Shown here one piece after another: positions 7,945 to 15,409 of a DNA stretch of 22,372 nucleotides. The position numbers and the translations under genes are program-made. The stretch spans positions 1-22,372 of the forward strand of contig JALNWB010000055.1 in the NCBI GenBank assembly GCA_023231105.1. The letters run 5' to 3'. Each line of letters begins with the position of its first letter. The first letter of the stretch is position 1. The notes beneath the pieces are model-generated. The model saw only the letters and a program-made list of their open reading frames with translations. It was not told the origin of the DNA and ran no database searches. This stretch comes from Ignavibacteriaceae bacterium (GTDB lineage Bacteria > Bacteroidota > Ignavibacteria > Ignavibacteriales > Ignavibacteriaceae).

Positions 7945-8523
7945 TTAACCTAAAAAGGGGATGAAAAAGCCGGTCTTCTTTTTATAGGCTTCGTAATCTT
8001 GTTTAAAATGTTTCTGCAAAAGTTGCTCCTCGCGCTTTGCTCTTAAAAATAAAAAAGGGATCTGCACCAATGCCAAAGGGGCGACCAAATAACTCAACGT
8101 TGCCACGGCGGCGGCAACCTCAATAATAATTTGTGAGAGATAGTGCGGGTGACGCACAACAGCATAAATTCCTTTGGTAACCAATTGATGTTTTTGAAGA
8201 ACAACAATATCCTGCGAATAGTTAGTTCCCAAAGATTTATATGACCAGATTTGTACCCATGAAAAAATAAGATAAAAAGCCAAACTGGTTAAACGAAGTA
8301 AAAAATTATTTTCTTTATAAGGAAGTGTTCCAACTTGAAATAAGGAAATAATCAACAAGAGAAGAGAAATTGTTGCCAGCGTAGTGGGCAACTGCTGCAA
8401 ATAAGTTTTAGGTCTTTCTTTAACCTGAGTTATTGAAGACTTAAATCCTTGCTTAGTCCCGGAAATATTGGCGCCAAGCGTTGCAAGAATATTTATTCCG
8501 ATGATAATATTTATTGGATCCAT
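7945..8523 (-). CDS. Isoprenylcysteine carboxyl methyltransferase (ICMT)-like membrane methyltransferase
   Basis: Integral membrane protein of 192 residues with about four or five hydrophobic helices (roughly 2-20, 48-63, 75-95, 135-160). The C-terminal half carries the ICMT/phospholipid-methyltransferase signature: GIYAVVRHPHYLSQI (118-132) followed by RAKREEQLL and YEAYKKKTGFFIPF, which in the family form the S-adenosylmethionine pocket. The bacterial substrate is unknown; bacteria lack prenylated CaaX proteins, so a lipid or small isoprenoid is more likely. The gene is 48 bases after the glycosyltransferase and three bases before the amidase, which suggests a cell-envelope role. No Shine-Dalgarno site is obvious before the ATG at 8523. 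Confidence 0.88.
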   Translation of the reverse strand: MDPINIIIGINILATLGANISGTKQGFKSSITQVKERPKTYLQQLPTTLATISLLLLIISLFQVGTLPYKENNFLLRLTSLAFYLIFSWVQIWSYKSLGTNYSQDIVVLQKHQLVTKGIYAVVRHPHYLSQIIIEVAAAVATLSYLVAPLALVQIPFLFLRAKREEQLLQKHFKQDYEAYKKKTGFFIPFLG

Positions 8524-8571
8524 TTCATTTAGATTTTTTTTTCAAATATAAGGAAAAAGTAATTCTCCTCT

Positions 8572-9879
8572 TTAAGATAATTTATTTTCCAGACTGTGTA
8601 ACGTTTCCAAATACTTTTGTTGAACTTCAAACGGGGGAATTTCTTCTTCACTTTTAAAATCAATTTCAACTTTCATTTCTTTTAAAAGTTGATTTAAAGA
8701 AGCGAACATTGGCTGCTGCAGAAAACCATTATCTCGTAAGTAATGGATAAGTTTCAAAGTTTTAAATCCGTCGAACCAAATATTTTTTTGCCTTTGTAAT
8801 TGTTCACCGGTTTTTGCCGTGCGCATAATTTGGTCCCATGTCTTTTCAAACTTTTGTTCCGTTAAGAAAGCAAAAAGACTTGAGTGAATTTTTTCTGCTT
8901 CCGACAAGAATTCTTCTGCAGTAAAGTTATTGGTTAAAAATAATTGCAGCCAGTCTTTCAAAATTAAAAACGAGTTGAAATTGTAAAGTAAATATTCGTT
9001 TTGAATATGGCTCAAAAAACGGTTTACCCGTTGTCCCGTACCGAATGGAACCCGCCACGATCCGCGCGGTGAAGGAAAGACAACAACATTTTTTATTTCA
9101 CCTATCGAAACATTCTTGGCTAACTTTTCGAGGAAGTAAAAGTCTTCCGCGGCTTTTTGTTTGTTCATTCCTTCAACTTTTATGTAGCTTTCAATATCGC
9201 AGATCATTGTTGAGCCGATTGTGTGAAACGCGTAAGGTGATCCGGCAAACCGCAAACTCAAAACATAATAGCGGAGAAAAATTTCATAACAGAGAATCGC
9301 TTCACGGTTTTCTTTATTCGATAATGAATGTTGAAACGCCGTAACCGCCGCATGAAAATTCTGCCGGTTGAACTCTTCATATATTTCTGTAAAATAATTT
9401 TGAGAAACGGTGCAATCAGCGTCAAGGCAAACAAGAATTTTTTTCTTTGTGCATTTATAATTGAAAAGCGAGAGAGCGGTATCCATGCCGATTTTACGCG
9501 CTAATCCTACGCCTCCGTTTTTTTCATCAAGTTCATTTCCATCGCCTGCTGCATCAATAAATCCAACAGAAAAACTGTCATTTGGGTTTTTGTCATCGAG
9601 AGACGAACGCAAAAACTCAAGCGTTTTTTGATTTTTTCTTTTTACTTCGTCACCGGAAGATTTCAAATTGTTCACAACAAACATTACTAAAATTTTATCG
9701 GCGTATTTTTTATCCGCCGCTTCAAGAGAGGTCAGTAATTTTTTTATGTTTTCATATTCACTTATGGCGGGAACAACAACTATCAATTCGATTTGAGCGG
9801 AAGAGCGCCACTCAAAAGGACGGACTTCAGTTCCATATTTTTCTAAATATTTTTTTACTTTTAGCGGAAGAGCGGGCAT
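8572..9879 (-). CDS. Glycosyltransferase family 2 protein
   Basis: A 435-residue predicted soluble GT-A fold glycosyltransferase. The nucleotide-sugar part spans about 30-275: VVVPAISEYENIKKLL opens the fold, GVGLARKIGMD (123-133) precedes the metal-binding motif CLDADC (Asp153 and Asp155), and AEDFYFLEKL (244-253) is in the position of the usual catalytic-base ED motif. The C-terminal 150 residues are helical, charged and unassigned. No membrane helix is visible. Donor and acceptor sugars cannot be predicted. The start codon lies inside the last codons of miaA, a 19-base overlap in a different frame, so translation is probably coupled. Its place before the methyltransferase and amidase suggests a cell-surface or lipid product. 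Confidence 0.87.
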   Translation of the reverse strand: MPALPLKVKKYLEKYGTEVRPFEWRSSAQIELIVVVPAISEYENIKKLLTSLEAADKKYADKILVMFVVNNLKSSGDEVKRKNQKTLEFLRSSLDDKNPNDSFSVGFIDAAGDGNELDEKNGGVGLARKIGMDTALSLFNYKCTKKKILVCLDADCTVSQNYFTEIYEEFNRQNFHAAVTAFQHSLSNKENREAILCYEIFLRYYVLSLRFAGSPYAFHTIGSTMICDIESYIKVEGMNKQKAAEDFYFLEKLAKNVSIGEIKNVVVFPSPRGSWRVPFGTGQRVNRFLSHIQNEYLLYNFNSFLILKDWLQLFLTNNFTAEEFLSEAEKIHSSLFAFLTEQKFEKTWDQIMRTAKTGEQLQRQKNIWFDGFKTLKLIHYLRDNGFLQQPMFASLNQLLKEMKVEIDFKSEEEIPPFEVQQKYLETLHSLENKLS

Positions 9880-10775
9880 TTGGATTCGATCAAGTTTTTT
9901 GCTTCGGAGAAATCTGCTTCAGGGAGCCAATAAATTGAAACACCTTCACGTTCCATTTTTCTGAACCAGGTCATTTGCCGTTTTGCAAATTGATTGATGG
10001 CGCCGCGCAGTTTCTGGAACATATCGTTGTACGTTAATTTTTTTTGAAGATACAAACCGACATACCGGTATTCCAATCCGAAGAAATTTAATTTCTCAAA
10101 TGAAATTCCTTCGGCAACAAGCTGTTCAACTTCTTCGATCATTCCGTTTTGTAAACGCAATGTTAACCGTTCCGAAATTTTTTCTTTCAAAATTTTTCTA
10201 TCCGGTTGAATTCCAATAGTGAAGGAAGAAACTTTCGCGCTTACGGCTGCTTCATCATTTAGACTTGCTTCCGCAACAAGAATAGCTTTAATAAGTCTAT
10301 CCTTATCAAGCAAATCGGTAGTGTTGTGCAGCTTTGGATTAAGCAAAAAAAGCAACGCCGCCAATGCTTCAACCGGAATTTTTTCTAATTCGTTTTTCCG
10401 TTCGGAATTAAAATCGGTTTTTGCCAATTGATAATTTTGCAGAATAGCAGAAAGATACATTCCGGTTCCGCCGGTTAAGAAAGGAGTTTTTTTCTTTTCG
10501 GAGATTTCTTGAAACGTTTTGGAAAAATGTTCGGTAAATAAAAATAAATTGAATTCTTCGTTTGGTTCAACAATATCAATAAGATGATAAGGGATTTGTC
10601 TGCCGTTAAAGAAAAACTCTTGCAAGTCTTTTCCTGTTCCGATGTTCATTCTTTTATAAACCTGGCGGGAGTCGGCAGAAATAATTTCACCGTTAAAGTG
10701 ATCGGCAAGTTTTGCGGTTAATTTGGTTTTACCACATGCAGTTGGACCAAGAACCGTAATGAGGTTATAAATCAT
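9861..10775 (-). CDS. miaA: tRNA dimethylallyltransferase
   Basis: Transfers the dimethylallyl group to N6 of adenosine 37 in tRNAs that read codons starting with U, the first step to ms2i6A. The 304-residue length is normal. Motifs are the P-loop GPTACGKT (10-17), ISADSRQVYKRMNIGTGK (32-49) with catalytic Asp35, the GGTGMYL block (102-108), GLEYRYVGLYL and QFAKRQMTWFRK near the C-terminus. The sensor kinase homologue ends seven bases upstream, and the glycosyltransferase starts within the 3' end. The GLEYRY wording, where E. coli has an IGYRQ block, is typical of Bacteroidota-like sequences. Confidence 0.97.
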   Translation of the reverse strand: MIYNLITVLGPTACGKTKLTAKLADHFNGEIISADSRQVYKRMNIGTGKDLQEFFFNGRQIPYHLIDIVEPNEEFNLFLFTEHFSKTFQEISEKKKTPFLTGGTGMYLSAILQNYQLAKTDFNSERKNELEKIPVEALAALLFLLNPKLHNTTDLLDKDRLIKAILVAEASLNDEAAVSAKVSSFTIGIQPDRKILKEKISERLTLRLQNGMIEEVEQLVAEGISFEKLNFFGLEYRYVGLYLQKKLTYNDMFQKLRGAINQFAKRQMTWFRKMEREGVSIYWLPEADFSEAKNLIESKCPLFR

Positions 10776-10782
10776 TTAAAAA

Positions 10783-12885
10783 CTAAATTTCAATCGGGAG
10801 TGAAATTGAGAAAACAGCTCCCTCTCCTAATTCGCTTTCAACAGAAATTGTTCCGTTATGTTTTTTGATAATATTTTCCGCTATCGGAAGCCCTAAGCCC
10901 ATTCCTTCTTTCTTTCCTTGACTCATAAACGGTTCAAAGATTTTCCCTAAAACGCTTTCGGGAATTCCGATGCCGTTATCTTTAAAAGAAATTTTTACCA
11001 GGTTGGGTTCGACCAAAGTTGAAACGAAGAGCTTTCCTCCGTCAGGCATTGCATCGCAAGCATTTTTGGCAATTTGGTAACATGCTTGATACAATTCTTT
11101 TTTATCAACATTAACGGTAACATCGCGGTCAAATTTCTTAAATAACTTTACGCCGCGGTATTCAACATATTCTGCAAGTTTGGTAACTATTTCATCCATC
11201 ACGGCATTTAACGTTCTCTTTTTCAACCGGTAAAATGTTTTTCCTTCGGCATAAGCAAGAGTTGATTGAATAATTTCATTAACGTTTCCAACTTGTTCTA
11301 TCATTAAATCCATAACCTGTTTTACATCATCGGGAACATTTTTCCGTTTAATATGTTCGGCAAATTGCTTAATGGTAAGAACAGGTTTTTTTATATCGGA
11401 AAGAATAAAGTTCGTTAGTTTACCGAGTGAAACAAGTTTATCGGTTTTTATAAGTTGATGTACAAGTTCTGCGTTGGATAAAGCAAGCGCCACATGAACG
11501 GAAAGAGCTTCAAGAAAATCTAAATCGATTTGGGTAAACTCTCCGTGTGCGGAATTCAATAATTGTAAAACACCAATGATAACGCCTTCACGATTTTTAA
11601 TCGGATAACAGATCATCGATTTTGTTTTGTAGCCGGACATCTTATCAATATTGCTGTCGAATCGTTCATCTTGATGGGCATCGGGAAGATTAATTATTTC
11701 TCCCGTCTTTGCAACCCACCCGGCAAGTCCTTGTCCAATTTTCAATTTTATTTCTTCAATGTTTTCGCCGCGTAAAACTTTAGACCACAACTCACCTTTA
11801 TCATAGTCCAAAATGTAAAGAGTTCCGCGGTCGGCTGAAGTTAACGAGGTTGCGGCTTCAACAATAGAGCGGAGAACCTCATCAATTTTAATATTTGAAT
11901 TTACTTTTTCTGCCGCATCAATAATAAGCTGAAGCTGATTTACCGTTAACCCAGTCGTTTTTTTGTTTTCATTCTGAACAAAAAGTGATTGACTGTCTTC
12001 GGGTGAAAGCAACGGTTTTTGTTCAGTGGTCGGCTCTTCAATAAATGTTTTGTTATTTGAAGATTCGGAAACTCCCCAAAAACTATCTTCAATAGGTTCA
12101 AGAACGTGTGGTACTTTTTCAAGCGGTTCTTCTAACGGCGGTACTTCTTCTTCATGTTTAATTGCATCCGAAGGAGATATTGAAAACTCCCGGCTTTCAT
12201 TTTCTGACTCGCCTTGCGAAACTGGTTCAACTTCCTGTGTTTCCGAAAATGTTTTTTGAACTACACCTTCAAAATCTATCTCATTATCGGTGGATGTAAA
12301 TTTATCGGCATCAAAAGAAATTCCCGGCTCGTCTTGTGAAACATCCTCGTCTAATACCGGTGTTTTTTCCTCTGGAGTGTTATCATCAATTGATGGAGAA
12401 AACGAATCGAAGTTGAATGTATCGCCTGCAATGTTTTGATATTCATCTCCCGGTTCATTTGAAGTATCTTCGTCGCTTACAGTTAAAATCTCTATCCCTT
12501 GAAGGTTATTTGAAATTGTTCTGTTTGACGTTATTAAATTGTTCAATTCTTTTCTCTTAAGCAGATAAAGAGTGGAATTGGTTTCGGCAACAGCGGAGGA
12601 AGTGCGCGAGATCATGGCAAGAAATTCTTTCTCACCGAAAAAATCCGCGGCGGCTTTTACAAAAATTTTTTGTCCTTCAATCGGTACGGAAAATTTTATT
12701 TTCACGCCTCCTTCTAAAATCAAGTAGATGTGTTCTGCCGAATCTCCAGCCTTATAGATAATATCGCCTTCTTTAAATTCAATAACGTCTTTAACGTTAA
12801 AGGGAAAAGAATATGACTTTTCAGAAACATTTGAAAAAAGTTTATTTGCTTTTATAAGCAATAACGGTTTTATTTGAGTTGCCAT
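10783..12885 (-). CDS. cNMP-binding/GAF/GHKL sensor kinase homologue lacking the phospho-acceptor histidine
   Basis: A soluble 700-residue signalling protein. Residues about 28-130 form a CRP-like cyclic-nucleotide-binding fold, with FFGEKEF (Glu85) and SRTSSA (Arg94) in the phosphate-binding cassette positions. An acidic, Ser/Thr/Pro-rich linker spans about 135-310. A GAF domain spans about 333-475 (IGQGLAGWVAKTGEIINLPD, MICYPI, GVLQLLN). A dimerisation helix pair follows at about 480-545 and a GHKL ATPase at about 560-698. ATPase boxes look intact: QIAKNACDAMPDGG (Asn608), DNGIGIP (Asp636), FEPFMSQ and GMGLGL. In the HisKA X-region the order SLGKLTNFILSDIKKPV places Ser496 (codon 11400-11398) where active kinases have His (AHEIRNP). 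Histidine autophosphorylation is therefore not expected. No response regulator is adjacent; miaA follows after seven bases. Confidence 0.88.
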   Translation of the reverse strand: MATQIKPLLLIKANKLFSNVSEKSYSFPFNVKDVIEFKEGDIIYKAGDSAEHIYLILEGGVKIKFSVPIEGQKIFVKAAADFFGEKEFLAMISRTSSAVAETNSTLYLLKRKELNNLITSNRTISNNLQGIEILTVSDEDTSNEPGDEYQNIAGDTFNFDSFSPSIDDNTPEEKTPVLDEDVSQDEPGISFDADKFTSTDNEIDFEGVVQKTFSETQEVEPVSQGESENESREFSISPSDAIKHEEEVPPLEEPLEKVPHVLEPIEDSFWGVSESSNNKTFIEEPTTEQKPLLSPEDSQSLFVQNENKKTTGLTVNQLQLIIDAAEKVNSNIKIDEVLRSIVEAATSLTSADRGTLYILDYDKGELWSKVLRGENIEEIKLKIGQGLAGWVAKTGEIINLPDAHQDERFDSNIDKMSGYKTKSMICYPIKNREGVIIGVLQLLNSAHGEFTQIDLDFLEALSVHVALALSNAELVHQLIKTDKLVSLGKLTNFILSDIKKPVLTIKQFAEHIKRKNVPDDVKQVMDLMIEQVGNVNEIIQSTLAYAEGKTFYRLKKRTLNAVMDEIVTKLAEYVEYRGVKLFKKFDRDVTVNVDKKELYQACYQIAKNACDAMPDGGKLFVSTLVEPNLVKISFKDNGIGIPESVLGKIFEPFMSQGKKEGMGLGLPIAENIIKKHNGTISVESELGEGAVFSISLPIEI

Positions 12886-12917
12886 TTTAAATACTATTTT
12901 TTTTCTTTATAATTATA

Positions 12918-13529
12918 ATGAATTCTTTAGAAATTAGAAACGGAATAAATCACTTAATTGATATGGACCCTGTCCTCAGGAGAATTATATCACAAACTCA
13001 AACTTGCAGAATTAAGCGGCGCAAGAATTATTATCCCTCGCTTGTAAAAGCAATTATCAATCAACAGCTTTCTGTAAAAGCCGGGGAAAGCATATACAAA
13101 AAATTTTCAGCTCACTTTGGCAAATCTGTTAAACCGGAAAATGTTGCTGCAACACCCGTTGAGGAAATACGAAAATTCGGTCTCTCAAATGCAAAAGCAA
13201 TTTATGTAAAAGATCTCTCTGAAAAAATTATGTCGAATCAACTTTCGTTTAAAAAGATTTCTCAAAAATCTAATGATGAAATCATTGGCGAATTGACAAA
13301 AGTTAAAGGGATCGGCGTTTGGACGGCTCACATGTTTTTAATTTTTACTTTAGGAAGGTTGGATGTTTTGCCTGTGGGCGACCTGGGAATAAAAAATGCT
13401 ATCCGGAGAAATTATCAATTAAAAGAACTGCCGGACGAAAATAAAATTGCCGCGCTTTGCGAAAAGAAAAAATGGAAACCGTATCAATCAATTGCAAGCT
13501 GGTATTTATGGATGAGTCTCGAATTATAG
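12918..13529 (+). CDS. DNA-3-methyladenine glycosylase (AlkA/HhH-GPD family)
   Basis: Base-excision repair enzyme that removes alkylated purines from DNA. The 203-residue protein is the short form, without the extra N-terminal domain of E. coli AlkA. The helix-hairpin-helix is LTKVKGIGVWTAHMFLIF (about 126-143), and the catalytic aspartate is Asp155 in LPVGDLGI. The upstream SLVKAIINQQLS (41-52) is also typical of the family. Substrate range (3-methyladenine or broader) cannot be set from sequence. Only 32 bases separate its ATG from the divergent kinase gene, so its promoter must be very short or overlap that gene's 5' end. The second ECF sigma gene begins 58 bases after its stop codon. Confidence 0.92.
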   Translation: MNSLEIRNGINHLIDMDPVLRRIISQTQTCRIKRRKNYYPSLVKAIINQQLSVKAGESIYKKFSAHFGKSVKPENVAATPVEEIRKFGLSNAKAIYVKDLSEKIMSNQLSFKKISQKSNDEIIGELTKVKGIGVWTAHMFLIFTLGRLDVLPVGDLGIKNAIRRNYQLKELPDENKIAALCEKKKWKPYQSIASWYLWMSLEL

Positions 13530-13542
13530 TTCTCTTGATTTT

Positions 13543-13573
13543 TTGACTATTTTGCGAATCGAAAATCTAAATT
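13543..13573 (+). promoter_or_regulatory. Candidate sigma-70-like promoter before the second ECF sigma gene
   Basis: TTGACT (13543) followed by TCTAAA (13566, 17-base spacer) or TAAATT (13568, 19-base spacer) lies just upstream of the ATG at 13588. The -35 element is good and the -10 element is weak. If this is a promoter, the in-frame TTG at 13543 is not the translation start. Confidence 0.3.
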
Positions 13574-13587
13574 TTACATCTAACAGC

Positions 13588-14148
13588 ATGAATGAAGAAC
13601 TCTTAATTGCTTCTGCAAAAAACGGCGATAGAAAAGCGCTAGCCGAACTCGTAAAAAATTACGAGCAGACGGTTTATAGTTTCGCTTTTAAAGTTTGCAG
13701 AAACCGTGAAAAAGCCGAAAACATAATGCAGGAAACTTTTTACAGCATGATCAAATCGCTGCACCAATTTGATGGAAACTCAAAACTTTCCACATGGCTT
13801 TACCGGATTGTGGTTAATCACTGTCTAATGGAAGCAAGAAAAAACAGCCGCTATACTTTTGTTGAACAAGAAACCGATGAAAGTTTGTTTGACGAAAAAT
13901 ATATTGCAGATTGGTCATCGCTGCCGATAAAGAATTTAGAAACAAAGGAACTGCGAAATATTTTGGATTCAGCCATAGACAAATTGCAGCCGGAATACCG
14001 GGTGGTTTTTACCCTGCGCGACGTTGAAGAATATTCAACCGAAGAAACGGCAAAGATGTTGGAGCTTTCAGTACCGGCAGTAAAATCGCGCCTGCACAGA
14101 GCGCGGTCATTTTTAAGAAATGAAATTACGAAGGCATTTCAAAAATGA
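13588..14148 (+). CDS. ECF-family RNA polymerase sigma factor (partner of zinc-finger anti-sigma)
   Basis: A 186-residue ECF sigma factor. Region 2 is at about 14-85 (DRKALAELVKNYEQTVY, NIMQETFYSMIKSLHQF, KLSTWLYRIVVNHCLMEARK) and region 4 at about 126-178 (LDSAIDKLQPEYRVVFTLRD, YSTEETAKMLELSVPAVKSR, LHRARSFLR). I start it at ATG 13588. The frame is open back to a TTG at 13543, but the extra 15 residues (TILRIENLN...) do not resemble the family and cover a possible promoter. The stop codon overlaps the next ATG (ATGA, four bases), so the anti-sigma factor is translationally coupled. The protein is only distantly like the sigma factor at 5260-5841, so the two are separate regulators rather than a recent duplication. 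Confidence 0.94.
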   Translation: MNEELLIASAKNGDRKALAELVKNYEQTVYSFAFKVCRNREKAENIMQETFYSMIKSLHQFDGNSKLSTWLYRIVVNHCLMEARKNSRYTFVEQETDESLFDEKYIADWSSLPIKNLETKELRNILDSAIDKLQPEYRVVFTLRDVEEYSTEETAKMLELSVPAVKSRLHRARSFLRNEITKAFQK

Positions 14149-14387
14149 ATAAAGAAAAAGTATCATGTAAAGATGTGATGGGTCACATCTGCGAAAGTCT
14201 TAGCGAGGAAATGAACTCGCCGAAATGTGTTGCCATTAAAGAGCATTTAGAAACTTGTCATGGATGCAAAAGTTATTTTACTTCTGTTGAAATGACGATT
14301 GATCTTTATAAAAAATGTACGGAAACGCTTCCTGGAGATGTCCATAAAAAATTAATGGCGTTCCTGGAATTAACTGATGAACAATAA
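14145..14387 (+). CDS. Small zinc-finger (zf-HC2/ZAS-type) anti-sigma factor
   Basis: An 80-residue protein without membrane helix or signal peptide, so it should act in the cytoplasm on the sigma factor encoded just upstream. The zinc-binding pattern is Cys8 (or Cys28) with His34-x3-Cys38-x2-Cys41 in IKEHLETCHGCKSYF, the usual HxxxCxxC signature. Soluble anti-sigma factors of this type often respond to thiol oxidation by losing zinc and releasing sigma; that is family knowledge, not shown here. Extra cysteines at 16, 28 and 58 could take part. The ATGA overlap with sigma is four bases. The FmdB-type gene follows after 23 bases and may be in the same transcript. Confidence 0.88.
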   Translation: MNKEKVSCKDVMGHICESLSEEMNSPKCVAIKEHLETCHGCKSYFTSVEMTIDLYKKCTETLPGDVHKKLMAFLELTDEQ

Positions 14388-14394
14388 AACCGAT

Positions 14395-14402
14395 AAAGAG
14401 GA
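14395..14402 (+). promoter_or_regulatory. Shine-Dalgarno site of the FmdB-type gene
   Basis: AAAGAGGA lies eight bases before ATG 14411 and supports this start. Confidence 0.6.
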
Positions 14403-14410
14403 AAATTATT

Positions 14411-14659
14411 ATGCCGATCTTTGAATACCGGTGTCAAACTTGCAATGAAAAATTTGAAGTGCTACATAAATCTTCAACAAAAATAGACGATGTTACCTGC
14501 CCGAAATGTCAATCAAAAGAGAATAAAAAACTTCTCTCATCTTTTGCGGCTTCGGTCAATTCAGGTTCTTCTTACGATGGCGGATGCTCAACCGGAACAT
14601 GCGGAACAAATTACAACAGTGGCGGCGGATGCGCTTCGGGTATGTGCGGGTTAAATTAA
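14411..14659 (+). CDS. FmdB-family zinc ribbon protein with Cys/Gly-rich tail
   Basis: An 82-residue putative regulatory protein. The zinc ribbon uses Cys8-x2-Cys11 (MPIFEYRCQTCNEKFEV, the family's start) and Cys30-x2-Cys33 (TCPKCQS). The tail from about 50 is Gly/Ser-rich and adds two C-x4-C pairs, CSTGTC (59-64) and CASGMC (74-79). Cys-rich tails occur in this family, but their function is not known to me. The name comes from a gene near formamidase and does not prove a role in transcription. The gene is 23 bases after the anti-sigma gene and five bases before the rhodanese, so sulphur- or redox-linked co-expression is plausible. Confidence 0.9.
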   Translation: MPIFEYRCQTCNEKFEVLHKSSTKIDDVTCPKCQSKENKKLLSSFAASVNSGSSYDGGCSTGTCGTNYNSGGGCASGMCGLN

Positions 14660-14664
14660 TCTGA

Positions 14665-15057
14665 ATGGTTATAACCAAGAAATTTTATTTACTAACAACA
14701 CTATTATTTATGTCAATTTTTAGTTTCTTTGGAATGGATAAAGATGATCCAAAAACTTCAATTTCAGTTTCTGAATTAAAACAGCGGGTTGGAAAAGATT
14801 TAGCCTTAATTGTTTTAGATGTAAGAATGCCGGAAGAATTGGAAAGTAACCTTGGCAAAATTAAAGGGGTTATTAATATTCCTTTACAAGTCCTTTCTAA
14901 CAAGGTTAATGAACTTGAAAAATACCGCAATAAGGAAATCGCGGTTATTTGCAGATCGGGAAGCCGCTCGCGCTCGGCAACAAAATTTCTTCTTGAAAAA
15001 GGTTTTCAAGCAAAAAATGTTTCCGGTGGAATGATGGAATACCGGAGAAGCGAATAG
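14665..15057 (+). CDS. Exported single-domain rhodanese
   Basis: A 130-residue protein with an N-terminal signal or anchor segment (about 6-22) followed by one rhodanese domain (about 32-128). The active-site loop is ICRSGSRSRSA with Cys96, which would carry the persulphide; LDVRMPEELESN is the family's DVR motif and GVINIPL its substrate-side loop. The domain should lie outside the cytoplasm. The sulphur donor and acceptor are unknown. No lipobox is seen. It starts five bases after the FmdB-type gene, probably in the operon with the zinc-finger anti-sigma factor. It ends just before the remnant of a minus-strand phosphatase gene. Confidence 0.9.
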   Translation: MVITKKFYLLTTLLFMSIFSFFGMDKDDPKTSISVSELKQRVGKDLALIVLDVRMPEELESNLGKIKGVINIPLQVLSNKVNELEKYRNKEIAVICRSGSRSRSATKFLLEKGFQAKNVSGGMMEYRRSE

Positions 15058-15062
15058 CGTTA

Positions 15063-15306
15063 CTAAAATTTTACCACCACGAACGTTACATCATCTTCAA
15101 GAGAATCATCTTTGCGCCAATTAATCGCCTGACTTATACTTCCAAAAATTAGAAATAGTTACGCCTGGTTTAGAACTATCAACATTTATTTCAATATCTT
15201 TGGATGTTAATTTAATAATTCCTTTTTGCTGGTCGCCAAGGAATGTTGCAATTATAAAATAACAACAGAGAAAGCTGAGTAGTTTAATAGTTCTCATCTT
15301 TTTCAC
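15063..15306 (-). pseudogene. Remnant of a membrane PP2C/SpoIIE-type phosphatase gene with internal deletion
   Basis: Minus strand of the 352-base gap between rhodanese and lipoprotein. The upstream piece (GTG 15306 or ATG 15297 to TAA 15121) encodes a signal peptide and then KDIEINVDSSKPGVTISN and FWKYKSGD, which resembles the N-terminus of sensor proteins whose extracellular domain opens with a W-K-[YF]-x-x-G-D stretch. In another frame the downstream piece (open from 15158 to TAG 15063) ends SLEDDVTFVVVKF, the typical C-terminus of a SpoIIE/PP2C phosphatase with its DD metal-site aspartates. Start and end thus remain while the middle (several hundred codons, including most of the catalytic domain) is missing; the junction would be near 15121-15145. 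The short first piece could instead be a genuine small secreted peptide. Confidence 0.55.
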
Positions 15307-15409
15307 TTTATTTACAAAAGAAAATATAATTGTTGAAACAGAAAATCTTTATTGAAATTTAATAATAAAAAACCTAAGTTTTGAAAGAAAATTTTCTAAA
15401 GGCTAAAAA

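Noticed and set aside
9045..9938. Plus-strand open frames of 99 and 118 codons opposite the glycosyltransferase and miaA
   Set aside because: They lie antisense to well-supported genes, show no family motifs and have biased composition expected from opposite-strand frames.
13543..13587. Upstream TTG start for the second ECF sigma factor
   Set aside because: The extra 15 residues do not resemble sigma region 1 or 2, and the sequence contains a promoter-like TTGACT; ATG 13588 fits family lengths.
15121..15306. 61-residue secreted peptide as an intact gene
   Set aside because: The frame starts with GTG, has no good ribosome-binding site, and is directly followed by a phosphatase C-terminus in another frame; a gene remnant explains it better, though not with certainty.
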